Positions 54,797 through 63,904 of a stretch of 64,000 bases of DNA are shown piece by piece. The translations under genes were made by a program, and so were the position numbers. Each line of letters begins with the position of its first letter. Within the stretch, counting starts at the first letter, position 1. The notes under the pieces were generated by a model. The model was not told where the DNA came from and did not search any database. It saw nothing but the letters and a program-made list of their open reading frames with translations. The stretch lies in contig CAWAKF010000048.1 in assembly GCA_963782435.1 (NCBI GenBank), forward strand, positions 62,001 to 126,000. Direction: 5' to 3'. The stretch is from RBG-13-43-22 sp963782435 (GTDB lineage: Bacteria; Desulfobacterota; RBG-13-43-22).

Positions 54797-57037
54797 ATGA
54801 CTGCAAAGCAGAAACCGGAAGGCCGGATAGAAGGACAAAATCCTAAAGAGAAGGACACACAAATCAGAGTCGGCCGATTCATTGACGGGCCGTTGATCGG
54901 CGTTGATTACAGTACCCCTTCCGTAAAAGGGATGAGTAAGGCTGCCGGAGCTTTTCGCTTTCGTGATGGCGAGAAAGTCACCTGGGGCATTGGACGGCTG
55001 CCTTTGGGTGTTTCAGAAGCCAAAGACCGGATCACCCCTGCCGATCTGGTCTCTGTTTCTAACGATCTTTCATTATCATTAACGGATCATCGAGTTATCA
55101 ACCGGGCGAGATTCCTGCATAGTCTTGCCTCGGAAACCGATCTATCCCAAGGTATCGTGATCAGTCAGGCTGTCAGGGCGGAAATCGACCAGGTGGCCGA
55201 CCGGATCGATTTTGACCAGGAGGGAGCCGTCTTCAGCGCCGATCCGGGGGTGCGAAGTCTCTTCGATCGGTTGGGCTTAAGACTGCGCAGTGCCGAAGAA
55301 TCCCGCAACCATCTTCGTCGCAGTATGACCAACATCAAGAAGATCATGGACATAAAAGCTCCCCTCAGAGACGGCTCTTATCTCCTGGCGGACCTCTATC
55401 AACCCCTGGATGAGGGGCGCTATCCGGTTATTCTTCGCTTAAGTGTGTACGGCAAGGCCTTCGGCACAGGTTCCATCTGTTCCCCTGAGGATTATCAGCG
55501 CAGCGAGGAACGGGAGGATGCCTGGTTTCAACAGCGCCGCAAGGGCCTGGGACCGTCTCTACGATACGCGGAAAACGTAGTCAGTGCCAATACCATGGAC
55601 TGGGTACCACGCGGTTATGTGCTGCTACGGGTCGACTGCCGGGGTGTCGGACGCACGCCCGGAAAACTGAATCCCTTTTCAAAACAGGAAGCGGAAGATT
55701 ATTTCGATGTGATCGAATGGGCGGCGGTTCAGACCTGGGGTAACGGGAAGGTCGGCCTGCATGGGGCCTCCTATGCGGCCACCATCCAATGGAACGTTGC
55801 CTCCCTCCAGCCTCCTTCACTGCAAGCCATGATACCCTGGACCGGGGATGCCGATTCATACCGCGACCTCTCCTATCCCGGTGGGATCTTCAATGAAGGA
55901 TACCGTCGCCAATGGTGGGCAAATCTTTTGGGAAACTCCTGTGGAGCCGAGACCGTCAATCTGATCGACGACATGCTGGCCCATCCTTTTGATGACCCCG
56001 AGTTCTACGGACCCCAGGGAAACGGTCCACTCAGTGCCGATTTCAGCCGCATCACCATTCCCTTCCTGACGGCAGTCAGTCAAACAGGGGTCTTACATGC
56101 TCGAGCCGGTTTTGAGGCTTTTAAACAATCCCTATCCCCCGACAAAAGGCTGGTCATGGTGGACGCCAATTACTTTCCGTTTCTTTACCGGGATTGTCTG
56201 GAAGACCAGTTTGCTTTTTTCGACCATTGGCTTAAGGGAAATGAGGACGAGACAACTAGGTTACAGCCGGTCCGGATGATCATGCGGACCAGTCAAGGCG
56301 GCTTTGAATGGCGTATCGAAGAGACCTGGCCCATCCCCGGCACTAATTACCGGAATTTGTATCTTGATGCCGGGGTAAAGAATCCCTTGAGCGGGGTCGA
56401 TTCGGTGAGACCGTATATGAAACTGGCCGATTCACCCCCGGTGGCCGGGGCCCAAATTGCTTACCCGGCTGAGGTTATCGAACCAGAGGGGTATGCCCGG
56501 TCCGGGGTGTCCTTCCTTTCCGATGTTCTTACCGAAGACCTCGAACTGGCCGGCCACTTCACGGCCACCCTATGGGTTTCTTCGACCTCTTTTGACCTGG
56601 ATGTTTATGTGGCCCTAAGAGTGATCGGACCGGGCGGTATTGAAGTACCCTATGCTGTGTACGCGCGAAAGTCGAAAGCCCCGGTTACCTGGGGGTGTCT
56701 GAAGGTTTCTCAAAGGAAGCTTGATCCCGCTCTTTCTACGGTTGACCGTCCCTGGCATACCCATCGTCGTAACGACCGGGAACAGCTTGGATCACCTAAT
56801 GAGATCGTTCAGATCAAGGTGGAGCTGATGCCGGCTACAGCCCGAATTTCTGCAGGGCATCGCTTCCGGGTGGATGTGCAACCGGTGGAAGGGGAAGGGG
56901 GGTTCATCGATGCCCAAGGCCGGCCGGCCCGACGTGCTTATGATGTAAGCTATCACCAGGGGGCTCAGAACAGAATCCACACCGGAACCCGATATCCCAG
57001 CGCACTCCGAATTCCGGTGGTGACGCGCCGTACCTGA
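54797..57037 (+). CDS. CocE/NonD-type hydrolase with an extra N-terminal adhesin-like domain
   Basis: 746 residues. From about 185 to the end it is an alpha/beta hydrolase of the X-Pro dipeptidyl-peptidase (S15)/CocE group: 'YVLLRVDCRGVGRTPGK', nucleophile Ser 325 in 'LHGASYAATI', later 'PWTGDADSYRDLSYPGG', then a C-terminal jelly-roll. Residues about 25-180 are an unusual N-terminal module: 'GRFIDGPLIGVDYSTPS..GMSKAAGAFRFRDGEKVTWGIGRLPLG' matches the module repeated in large extracellular proteins of Gammaproteobacteria. No signal peptide. It is likely an esterase, amidase or acyl hydrolase; qor-like gene follows by 32 bases. Confidence 0.88.
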   Translation: MTAKQKPEGRIEGQNPKEKDTQIRVGRFIDGPLIGVDYSTPSVKGMSKAAGAFRFRDGEKVTWGIGRLPLGVSEAKDRITPADLVSVSNDLSLSLTDHRVINRARFLHSLASETDLSQGIVISQAVRAEIDQVADRIDFDQEGAVFSADPGVRSLFDRLGLRLRSAEESRNHLRRSMTNIKKIMDIKAPLRDGSYLLADLYQPLDEGRYPVILRLSVYGKAFGTGSICSPEDYQRSEEREDAWFQQRRKGLGPSLRYAENVVSANTMDWVPRGYVLLRVDCRGVGRTPGKLNPFSKQEAEDYFDVIEWAAVQTWGNGKVGLHGASYAATIQWNVASLQPPSLQAMIPWTGDADSYRDLSYPGGIFNEGYRRQWWANLLGNSCGAETVNLIDDMLAHPFDDPEFYGPQGNGPLSADFSRITIPFLTAVSQTGVLHARAGFEAFKQSLSPDKRLVMVDANYFPFLYRDCLEDQFAFFDHWLKGNEDETTRLQPVRMIMRTSQGGFEWRIEETWPIPGTNYRNLYLDAGVKNPLSGVDSVRPYMKLADSPPVAGAQIAYPAEVIEPEGYARSGVSFLSDVLTEDLELAGHFTATLWVSSTSFDLDVYVALRVIGPGGIEVPYAVYARKSKAPVTWGCLKVSQRKLDPALSTVDRPWHTHRRNDREQLGSPNEIVQIKVELMPATARISAGHRFRVDVQPVEGEGGFIDAQGRPARRAYDVSYHQGAQNRIHTGTRYPSALRIPVVTRRT

Positions 57038-57069
57038 TCCGTAAAAAATAAATTATTGAGGAGGAAGCA

Positions 57070-58031
57070 ATGAAAGCAGCCGTATACTATGAAACAGGGG
57101 CACCATCAGTATTTAAATACGAGGAGGTTCCGGACCCGGCCTGTGGTCCCCGGGATATTATCATCGATATTAAAGCCATCTCCATTGAGGGAGGGGATGT
57201 GCTCAATCGGGCCGGGGGCCCATACCTGGTGTCCCGCACATCGTAGGGTATGATGCCGCCGGTGTGGTCAGTCAGGTGGGAGAAAAAGTGACTGATCGCC
57301 ATATAGGGCAACGGGTGACCACCTTGAGCCCCTTCGGCTCCCATGCCGAAAAGCGGGCCGTGGCCGCGATCACCTCCTGGCTTATACCGGATAATGTATC
57401 CTTTGAAGAAGCGGCCTGCGTGCCGGTGACCTTTGGTACGGCCCATGACTGTCTGTTTGAATTCGGTCACTTGAAGGCCGGAGAAACCGTTCTGATTCAG
57501 GCCGGGGCCGGCGGTGTGGGGCTCGCGGCCATACAGTTGGCCAAGCAGGCCGGGGCCAGGGTCCTGGCTACCGCATCCAGCAACGAACGCCTGGAACGGT
57601 TAAAAGAATATGGTCTTGATGAAGGCATCAATTATTCGGACAAAGATCTGGCGGCTGAGGTCAGGAGATTGACCGACAATAAGGGTGTGGATCTGGTGGT
57701 CGACGGTGTGGGCGGAAAGGTTCTGCAGAAAAGCATCGAGGCCGCCGCTTTCCGGGGCCGGATTATTACCTTCGGCCAGGCCGGACGGGGTTCCTGGAAG
57801 ATCGATGTCAGCGGCTTGCCTATGGGTAATAAATCGCTGACCGGCGTTTATCTGGGGGCCGAGATCGCCACCGAACGGGTGCAAAAAATGATCAATCATT
57901 TATTAGAAGATATCGCCGCCGGTATTATCAAAGTGCCCATTGCCCGTAAGTTTCCTTTATCCCAAGCGGCTGAGGCCCATACTTATATCGAGAGCCGTCA
58001 GGCAGTGGGGCGGGTGTTGTTGATTCCATAA
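57070..58031 (+). CDS. Zinc-type or quinone oxidoreductase (MDR family), one frameshift
   Basis: About 321 residues. MDR fold: 'MKAAVYYETGAPSVFKYEEVPDP' start after GAGGAGG, 'HIVGYDAAGVVSQVGEKV', 'DNVSFEEAACVPVTFGTAHDCLF' and the NADPH motif 'VLIQAGAGGVGLAAIQLAKQAGARV'. No zinc-binding cysteines, so quinone/crotonyl-type. A base is missing in the G-run near 57216-57220; restoring it gives 'RAGGPIPGVPHIVGYD'. Follows the hydrolase on the same strand. Confidence 0.88.
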
Positions 58032-58240
58032 ACTATTTATCAGTTAATAAAACCAGTGGAACCCATTTTACAGAATGGCGACATCCGTAAAAGATTGCCA
58101 TGACCTTTATTCAAGGAGTTTTGATCCGGGGTGGGAGTATTTCAAACCGGATAGGGGCTGTGGAGTTTGGACAAACCACTCCCCTATGGTTCATCTGCGA
58201 AGAAAGATAAAGGGGATATTCCGAACTTCTGCGCCGGGGA
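58032..58240. other. Gap between convergent qor-like and CoA-transferase genes
   Basis: No gene or terminator of good quality was found in these 209 bases. Confidence 0.4.
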
Positions 58241-60853
58241 TCAGCCTGCTGCTACTTTTTTTGCAAAATATTCAGGCATCGGTCCCGCCCATTCGTATTG
58301 GAGATCGCCAATCACCTTTTTTCCCTCCAGATCGGCTATTTCATCCTCTGACAGGCCGATAACTTTACGATAAACATAATCATTGTCCTCTCCCAGCATG
58401 CAGGGCGGATGGGTGACCTGAAGAGGGGTCTTTGGAAAATTAAAAGGGAAAGCCGCATAACGGTAGGTTCCGATATCAGGCCCGGTTATGGTCCGGAAAA
58501 AATTCCGGGCGTTCAGCTGGGGATCCATATGGGAATCCCTATAGTCTTCAACCGGTCCGGCGGGCACGCCATGGTCCTGCAGCACATAAAACAATTCGAA
58601 GTTATCGCGTTTTTGGGTGAATGCCTCAATGTGCTCATCGAATTCATCATGGTATTTCCACCGGTTTTCCTGACTGCTGAATTTCGGATCCTTGGTCCAG
58701 ATGGGGTTTCCCATGACCCGGCACAGACCTTCCCATTCTTCATCATTGGTTATGGTGATATTGATCCATCTTTCCCCTCCGTTCATGGCCGTCTCCTCGG
58801 TCGGTTCAGGACCCCGGCAGAGATAACACCCCTGGACGGCTGTGGGATGGCGATTTCCAACAGTTTTTTGGTCTCTCCCGTTCCAGGCGGCATCCAAATA
58901 TATTTCCGCGAAATGGTGGGCCATGGCCTGCATCTGGGCAAAATCGATCCACTGGCCCTTTCCTGTTTTTAACCGTTGAACCAGGGCCATAATAGCCCCG
59001 AAAACAGCCATGGGAGGGGAAGCGGAATCCATCGGATAGCGAAACGTATTGTGAAAGGGGTGATCCTCATCATCATACCCCCTGATCCAGTCCTCGCCGC
59101 TGATAGCCTGGTGCAACGCCCCTATCCCGACATAATCCTTATAGGGTCCGCTTCGGCCCCAGGCCGGCATGTTAAGACAGATGAGACGAGGGTTAATCGA
59201 CAGGAGTTCATCATGACCCAGTCCCAGATTTTCCATGACAGTGGCCCCGTTATTTTCAACAAAGATATCACTGGCCTTGATCAGCCTTTTAAAAACCTCC
59301 TTGCCTTCGGGCTTATCCACATCAATGCAACAACTGAGCCGGTTCCACAAGGCCCGGGTATAAAAGACCTGCCGGTTCCAGGGCCGGGCTCCGGGGTTGC
59401 CTTCCGGGAAATACATCCCGGAATCGGGTCGATCGAGTTGGGACTCGGGTGTCCACATCGCAAAACCACGGGAATAATCCGGCTGATGGTGGGGGTTGTC
59501 GACGTGGATAACTTCAGCACCGAGGGCACCGAAAAGCCAGGCGGTTGACGGACCGGCCCAAATGACTCCCATATCCACAACCCTCAGGCCTTGAAGAGGC
59601 AGCCTTTGTCGGCCTGATATTTCTAAATCTGATGGGTTGGTCTTTTCAGAGGTAGTAGCTGCTTTGAGGGATTTTTTTTCTAATGGATCCAGGATCTCTT
59701 GATTGTGCTGACCAAGGAGAGGTGCCGGTCTCCTGACGTGCCAGGGGCTTGATTCCGCATGAAGCGGATCCCCCGGGTAGATCTGTTTTCCCGTCACCGG
59801 ATGATCAACTTCCACCCAGAAACCTCGCGCCTTCATCTGTGGGTCGTTGATAAAATCTCCGGGGGTGTTGATGGCCGTGACCCAATACTTCACCGACTGG
59901 CAGGCTTCCATGATCTCCTGCTTGGTCCGTTCAGCACACCATTCATACCAAGCCGTGTCCACCTCAGGCTTATTGTTTTCCACATCAAGGATATCCTCCG
60001 GATACTTGAATGCTTCGAATTGGGGGAACAGTTTCTGAAAACGTTCCCAGTGGGTTAACCCGCCGTAGGCTCGGACATAGCCGTCCAGACATGGATAAAC
60101 ACCGGTCGGATGGATGGATGTGGCAAAATCCCGGGGATCTATCCGGCCCAAACCAATGGTCGTCAGGGCCATCCCGGAATAGGCAAAGGAGACCAGGTTG
60201 GTCATTTTATGGTTGGTGTCAGCGGCTAATACCTGCTGCATGGAGATGTCGAGATGCTGACCAGGACCGTTGTTCAACCGTAACCAATAGGCGGCCAGGG
60301 TGGCTAAGGCCGCCATATGACCCACCAGGTACTGCAGGCAGTTACCCCCGAGTTTAAGCGGATGACGCCCCGGCAGACCACAGGAATACATGTCCGCTCC
60401 CAGGCCGCTTAAGACCAGTTCCGAGGCCTTGAAGTCGCTGTAGGGACCTGTTTGTCCAAAATTGGAGAGGCTGGTCATGATCAGATTCGGATTTATGGTC
60501 TTAAGGACTTCATAGTCAAGCCCCAGTCTTTTCATGACCCCCGGTCTGAAGCTCTCCACAAGGATATCCGCCTCCCCGACCAGTTTTTTGACGGTTTCCT
60601 GTCCGGACGCCGACTTAAGATCAAGAGTAATACTTCTCTTGTTGATATTCAGGTTGGAGAAAATCAGGCTTTTTTCCAGATTTGGGTCGTCATTTAAGAA
60701 CGGCCCAGTGCTTCTGGCCGGATCTCCGATTGATGGTCTTTCTATCTTGATGATATCAGCGCCGAAATCGGCCAAGAGCTTGGTGCAGGAAGGGCCGGCA
60801 ATAAACCAGCTTAGGTCCAGGACTTTAATAGCAGACAGGGTCTGGTCAGTCAT
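58241..60853 (-). CDS. Duplicated CaiB/BaiF class III CoA-transferase
   Basis: 870 residues made of two CaiB-type halves (about 5-395 and 415-865). The first has 'VLDLSWFIAGPSCTKLLADFGADIIKIERP', 'LNINKRSITLDLKS', 'VESFRPGVMKRLGL' and 'GPGQHLDISMQQVLAA'. The second has 'VVDMGVIWAGPSTAWLFGALGAEVIHVDNP' and 'GKGQWIDFAQMQAMAHH'. By remembered alignment with formyl-CoA transferase, the catalytic Asp position is Gln in both halves. Family III enzymes move CoA between acyl groups via an Asp-linked thioester, so an altered or inactive site is possible. TCTCCT-like site upstream. Likely substrate: an organic acid of the neighbouring pathway. Confidence 0.88.
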   Translation of the reverse strand: MTDQTLSAIKVLDLSWFIAGPSCTKLLADFGADIIKIERPSIGDPARSTGPFLNDDPNLEKSLIFSNLNINKRSITLDLKSASGQETVKKLVGEADILVESFRPGVMKRLGLDYEVLKTINPNLIMTSLSNFGQTGPYSDFKASELVLSGLGADMYSCGLPGRHPLKLGGNCLQYLVGHMAALATLAAYWLRLNNGPGQHLDISMQQVLAADTNHKMTNLVSFAYSGMALTTIGLGRIDPRDFATSIHPTGVYPCLDGYVRAYGGLTHWERFQKLFPQFEAFKYPEDILDVENNKPEVDTAWYEWCAERTKQEIMEACQSVKYWVTAINTPGDFINDPQMKARGFWVEVDHPVTGKQIYPGDPLHAESSPWHVRRPAPLLGQHNQEILDPLEKKSLKAATTSEKTNPSDLEISGRQRLPLQGLRVVDMGVIWAGPSTAWLFGALGAEVIHVDNPHHQPDYSRGFAMWTPESQLDRPDSGMYFPEGNPGARPWNRQVFYTRALWNRLSCCIDVDKPEGKEVFKRLIKASDIFVENNGATVMENLGLGHDELLSINPRLICLNMPAWGRSGPYKDYVGIGALHQAISGEDWIRGYDDEDHPFHNTFRYPMDSASPPMAVFGAIMALVQRLKTGKGQWIDFAQMQAMAHHFAEIYLDAAWNGRDQKTVGNRHPTAVQGCYLCRGPEPTEETAMNGGERWINITITNDEEWEGLCRVMGNPIWTKDPKFSSQENRWKYHDEFDEHIEAFTQKRDNFELFYVLQDHGVPAGPVEDYRDSHMDPQLNARNFFRTITGPDIGTYRYAAFPFNFPKTPLQVTHPPCMLGEDNDYVYRKVIGLSEDEIADLEGKKVIGDLQYEWAGPMPEYFAKKVAAG

Positions 60854-61313
60854 ATCTTTCTCCTAACGATAAGGTTAAAAAAACATGAACGTTACAGCTT
60901 GGCCTGGAGAGAACAAAAGTAGGGTAAAAACTACACCCCCCGGTCCCTGGCAGTAAAATAAGTCTGAATTAATTTACTTTTAATAAAACCTATATAAACA
61001 ATCAAGAAGACCCGAGTAAACCTATGGACAGCTAAAGGGTGATCCGGGAAAAAGGATAATCTGATCCATTCTCGCCAATTCAACCAGAGTGTAGGGGATA
61101 ACCGGGCGGGGGATGCCCGCTATGGAAATCCCAAGCGGACCAATTCCTTTGAAGCAGAAGAGAATAAAACCAAAAGACGAAGTCATGGTCCCAATCTCCA
61201 ATTTTTTAAAAGACCTTGCTTTTTTTAAGAGTATAGGGCAGGGAAAAAACAGGGTCAAGAGGAAAAAGGCGGCAGTAAACCTACCCCAGTTTTTCTCCAG
61301 ATTCCTATTTTTT
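60854..61313. other. Gap between CoA-transferase and hotdog genes
   Basis: 460 AT-rich bases. A minus-strand reading frame continues across 61022-61381 but overlaps the true gene and lacks recognisable features, so no gene is called. No hairpin of note. Confidence 0.4.
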
Positions 61314-61772
61314 TTAGGGAACGAGCCCACTCGCCGTTCCCACCATAACCTTTTCTCCGCCCTGGTTTTCGCACCAGACATCCAATATCAATCTGATCGG
61401 ACCACTCTCACCCCTTTTCTCCCGGACAGTGCCCTTGACGGTTAACAGGTCATCCGGCCAGGCCGACCGGATAATAGCCAGGGAAAGGGTGCCGCCAAGA
61501 TATCCCGGGCCGAAGAATTTAACCAACAGTTCTCCGAAATACTCCATGATCTGACTGGCAAAGACCAGGGGCTGATCGACCCCCCATTTCTGAGCTATGG
61601 TGTAGTCATTATGCCAATTCCTGATTCGCGGCCACTGGCTCCGATACAGGCGCATCTTGTCCAGGGTTACTTTTTTGACAACCGGTTCCAGTTGATAGCC
61701 GACTTCGATATCTCTGGCAGCGGTGATTTCCATCGGCTTGAAGGCCGTAGGGTCTGGGTGAATGGTATCCAT
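61314..61772 (-). CDS. MaoC-like hotdog-fold protein
   Basis: 152 residues. 'DYTIAQKWGVDQPLVFASQIMEYFGELLVKFFGPGYLGGTLSLAIIRSAWPDDLLTVKGTVREKR' is the hotdog helix and strands of MaoC/R-hydratase relatives, with 'HNDYTIAQKWG' replacing the usual D-x4-H motif (His and Asp nearby). Such short proteins often act as pairs with a second MaoC-like subunit; the next gene upstream is one. Enoyl- or acyl-CoA hydratase or lyase activity is likely, substrate unknown. Confidence 0.72.
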   Translation of the reverse strand: MDTIHPDPTAFKPMEITAARDIEVGYQLEPVVKKVTLDKMRLYRSQWPRIRNWHNDYTIAQKWGVDQPLVFASQIMEYFGELLVKFFGPGYLGGTLSLAIIRSAWPDDLLTVKGTVREKRGESGPIRLILDVWCENQGGEKVMVGTASGLVP

Positions 61773-61790
61773 CTTTCTTTTTACCTTTAC

Positions 61791-62255
61791 CTAAGTGGAT
61801 TCTTTTTCACCGACGGGGAGTAACGGAAAGGCCTGGGACATTCTCATCCGGACGATTTCCCGCCCGTCCTCATCTATGACTAGAAATTCAAAGGTGATAT
61901 GATCTCTGCCCCGCTTGTGGATCTTATCGGAAATCCGGCCGGTTATTCTGATCCGTTTCCCGACCTTAAGGGCGTTGATGAATTCGAATTCCTGTTTGGC
62001 CCAGAGCCCGTAGCCTTCTGGAAGGGCAAAATAATTCCAAAGCATAATATCGGTGTCATAGGCCAGAAAGGTCGGTGAGATAATACTGCCGCCGAAGGGC
62101 GAGTTTTCCAGATACCACGGATTATAGTCATCATTGGCCCAGGCATGCCTCTCGGCCATCTCCTCGGTAATAACCATCTCCACCGGCTCCATTTCATGTC
62201 CGATTTCAGCGCTGAGTAAATCTTGAGTCCCCGTCTGCCGCCTTTGCTCTTCCAT
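61791..62255 (-). CDS. MaoC N-terminal-like hotdog-fold protein
   Basis: 154 residues. 'ITEEMAERHAWANDDYNPWYLENSPFGGSIISPTFLAYDTDIMLW' is the FAS1/MaoC-N-type half; 'ALKVGKRIRITGRISDKIHKRGRDHITFEFLVIDEDGREIVRMRMSQAF' the hotdog core. AAGGGGGGAAA site upstream. It lies 18 bases from the next MaoC-like gene, so a heteromeric hydratase is probable. The paired split arrangement is common in anaerobic degraders. Confidence 0.75.
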   Translation of the reverse strand: MEEQRRQTGTQDLLSAEIGHEMEPVEMVITEEMAERHAWANDDYNPWYLENSPFGGSIISPTFLAYDTDIMLWNYFALPEGYGLWAKQEFEFINALKVGKRIRITGRISDKIHKRGRDHITFEFLVIDEDGREIVRMRMSQAFPLLPVGEKEST

Positions 62256-62449
62256 TTTCCCCCCTTGCCGTCGCTGGTCAGCCCTCTTCGCCTCGGTTTT
62301 TCCAAAGGGTTATTTCAGACATGTTTTTCATTCTCCGGATACCTCGTCCCCTTGGCTGCGGTTCCTGGCCTCCAGCGTTCTCCGGAGACCTAAGAGAAGC
62401 AGACAAGTTGTTTATAAGACCATCATCCTTTATTACCGAGGAGTGTATT

Positions 62450-63904
62450 TTACCGGATGAAATTGTTGATATACTCGTTATAGGTTGTCAAAGCATTGAT
62501 AGCGGCGACAGCTCTCTCCGGGCTGGGAAAAATGGGAATCCCATTGGCGATAATTTTTGTCTGCATTGGCTCGGAAGGGGCGCCATAGGTGTACCCGACT
62601 ATAGGTTTGCCGCAGGTATTGCGTATCCGAATAAGAGCTTCGGCTTGGGTTTTGATCATTTTCTTGTTTTGCCGGATGGATTGTTCTTCTGATAAGCCCA
62701 TGGCCTCCATTAACAGCGTCGTCCTGCGCCCTTGAGCCATAAAATACATGAGCAGCAGGTCTGCGTTTTCATCTTCCAAAAGAGTCTGAGGAATAATTGA
62801 GAAAAGGTCCGAATGGTTCCGGGAAAAGGTCATGTCCACGGGATTATTGATGCTGGCCGTAGGAGGGAAAAAAGGCTTCAGTTTCTCCCTGGTCGTCTCT
62901 GACAGACTTGTCAGTTCCAGGCCCGCCCGTCCTACAGCGTCGGCGGCATTAGCTCCAGGTCCACCCGAATTGGTTTGGATGACCAGACGACGCCCTTTCG
63001 GCGCCGGCAGGCTACCCAAGGCCCAGCAGAAATCAAACAGCTCCGCAAGTGATCCCGCCCTGATTACCCCGCTTTGTCTGAACAGTCCACTGTAAAGATT
63101 ATCCGGCCCGGACAGGGCGCCGGTGTGCGAGAACCCGGCCCGTTTGCCGGTCTCCGTGCCACCTACATAAAGAGCCACAATGGGTTTTTGGGGCACAATA
63201 GACCTGGCCGTTTCAATGAATGCCCTCCCTCGTCGGATGCCTTCGATATAAAGGGCGATCACTTTGGTGTTTTTACAAGCACCAAAATAATTCAGGCAAT
63301 CGACAATGTCGATATTGGCTTCATTGCCGACGCTGAAGGCCGAGCTGAATCCCAGCCCCATCGTGCCCAGATAATCAAACATCTGGGTGACAAAACTACC
63401 GCTTTGAGAGGCCATGCCTATAAATCCCGGTTGAGCGTCATAGGTAAAGGGCGTCGGGTTGAGCTTCCGATGGGGGTTGACAACGCCGATGCAGTTCGGA
63501 CCAATGAACCGGATGCCATAACGGTCGGCAGTTCTTTTCAGCTCTTCTTCCAATCCGGCGCCTTCCTCGCCGACTTCTCTAAACCCGCCGGAAACGACTA
63601 TCGCACTCTTGATGCCTTTTTTGCCGCATTCATCCATGGCTTGACAGACAATGCGGGTGGGTAGGACGATGATGGCCAAATCAGGAATTTCGGGAAGATC
63701 CATCACGCTTTGATAAGCCCGGTATCCCTGGACTTTTGTTTCCTTGGGATGAATGGGATAAACAGGTCCTTCATAACCCAGTTCCTTCATTGACATTAAC
63801 TGGATGGTTCCCATGGTCGTGTAATTGTTCGACGCCCCGAAAAAAGCGATGCTTTTTGGATTGGCGACAGGAAATAGCGGACTCTCTTCAATAAAATTTA
63901 TCAT
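62450..63904 (-). CDS. Acyl-CoA synthetase (NDP-forming), alpha-type, no ATP-grasp domain
   Basis: 484 residues. CoA-binding fold at the start ('NPKSIAFFGASNNYTTMGTIQLMSMKELGYEGPVYPIHP'), a flavodoxin-like ligase domain ('FIGMASQSGSFVTQMFDYLGTMGLGFSSAFSVGNEANIDIVDCLNYF') and the phosphohistidine motif 'FSHTGALSGPDN' as in succinyl-CoA synthetase alpha. The ATP-grasp beta part usual in 700-residue ACD proteins is missing, so a separate beta subunit may lie outside the window. It is the most upstream gene of the minus-strand CoA run. Confidence 0.85.
   Translation of the reverse strand: MINFIEESPLFPVANPKSIAFFGASNNYTTMGTIQLMSMKELGYEGPVYPIHPKETKVQGYRAYQSVMDLPEIPDLAIIVLPTRIVCQAMDECGKKGIKSAIVVSGGFREVGEEGAGLEEELKRTADRYGIRFIGPNCIGVVNPHRKLNPTPFTYDAQPGFIGMASQSGSFVTQMFDYLGTMGLGFSSAFSVGNEANIDIVDCLNYFGACKNTKVIALYIEGIRRGRAFIETARSIVPQKPIVALYVGGTETGKRAGFSHTGALSGPDNLYSGLFRQSGVIRAGSLAELFDFCWALGSLPAPKGRRLVIQTNSGGPGANAADAVGRAGLELTSLSETTREKLKPFFPPTASINNPVDMTFSRNHSDLFSIIPQTLLEDENADLLLMYFMAQGRRTTLLMEAMGLSEEQSIRQNKKMIKTQAEALIRIRNTCGKPIVGYTYGAPSEPMQTKIIANGIPIFPSPERAVAAINALTTYNEYINNFIR

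Noticed and set aside
61022..61381. 119-codon minus-strand open frame before the hotdog genes
   Set aside because: It overlaps the true gene end in another frame and has no recognised features or convincing start.
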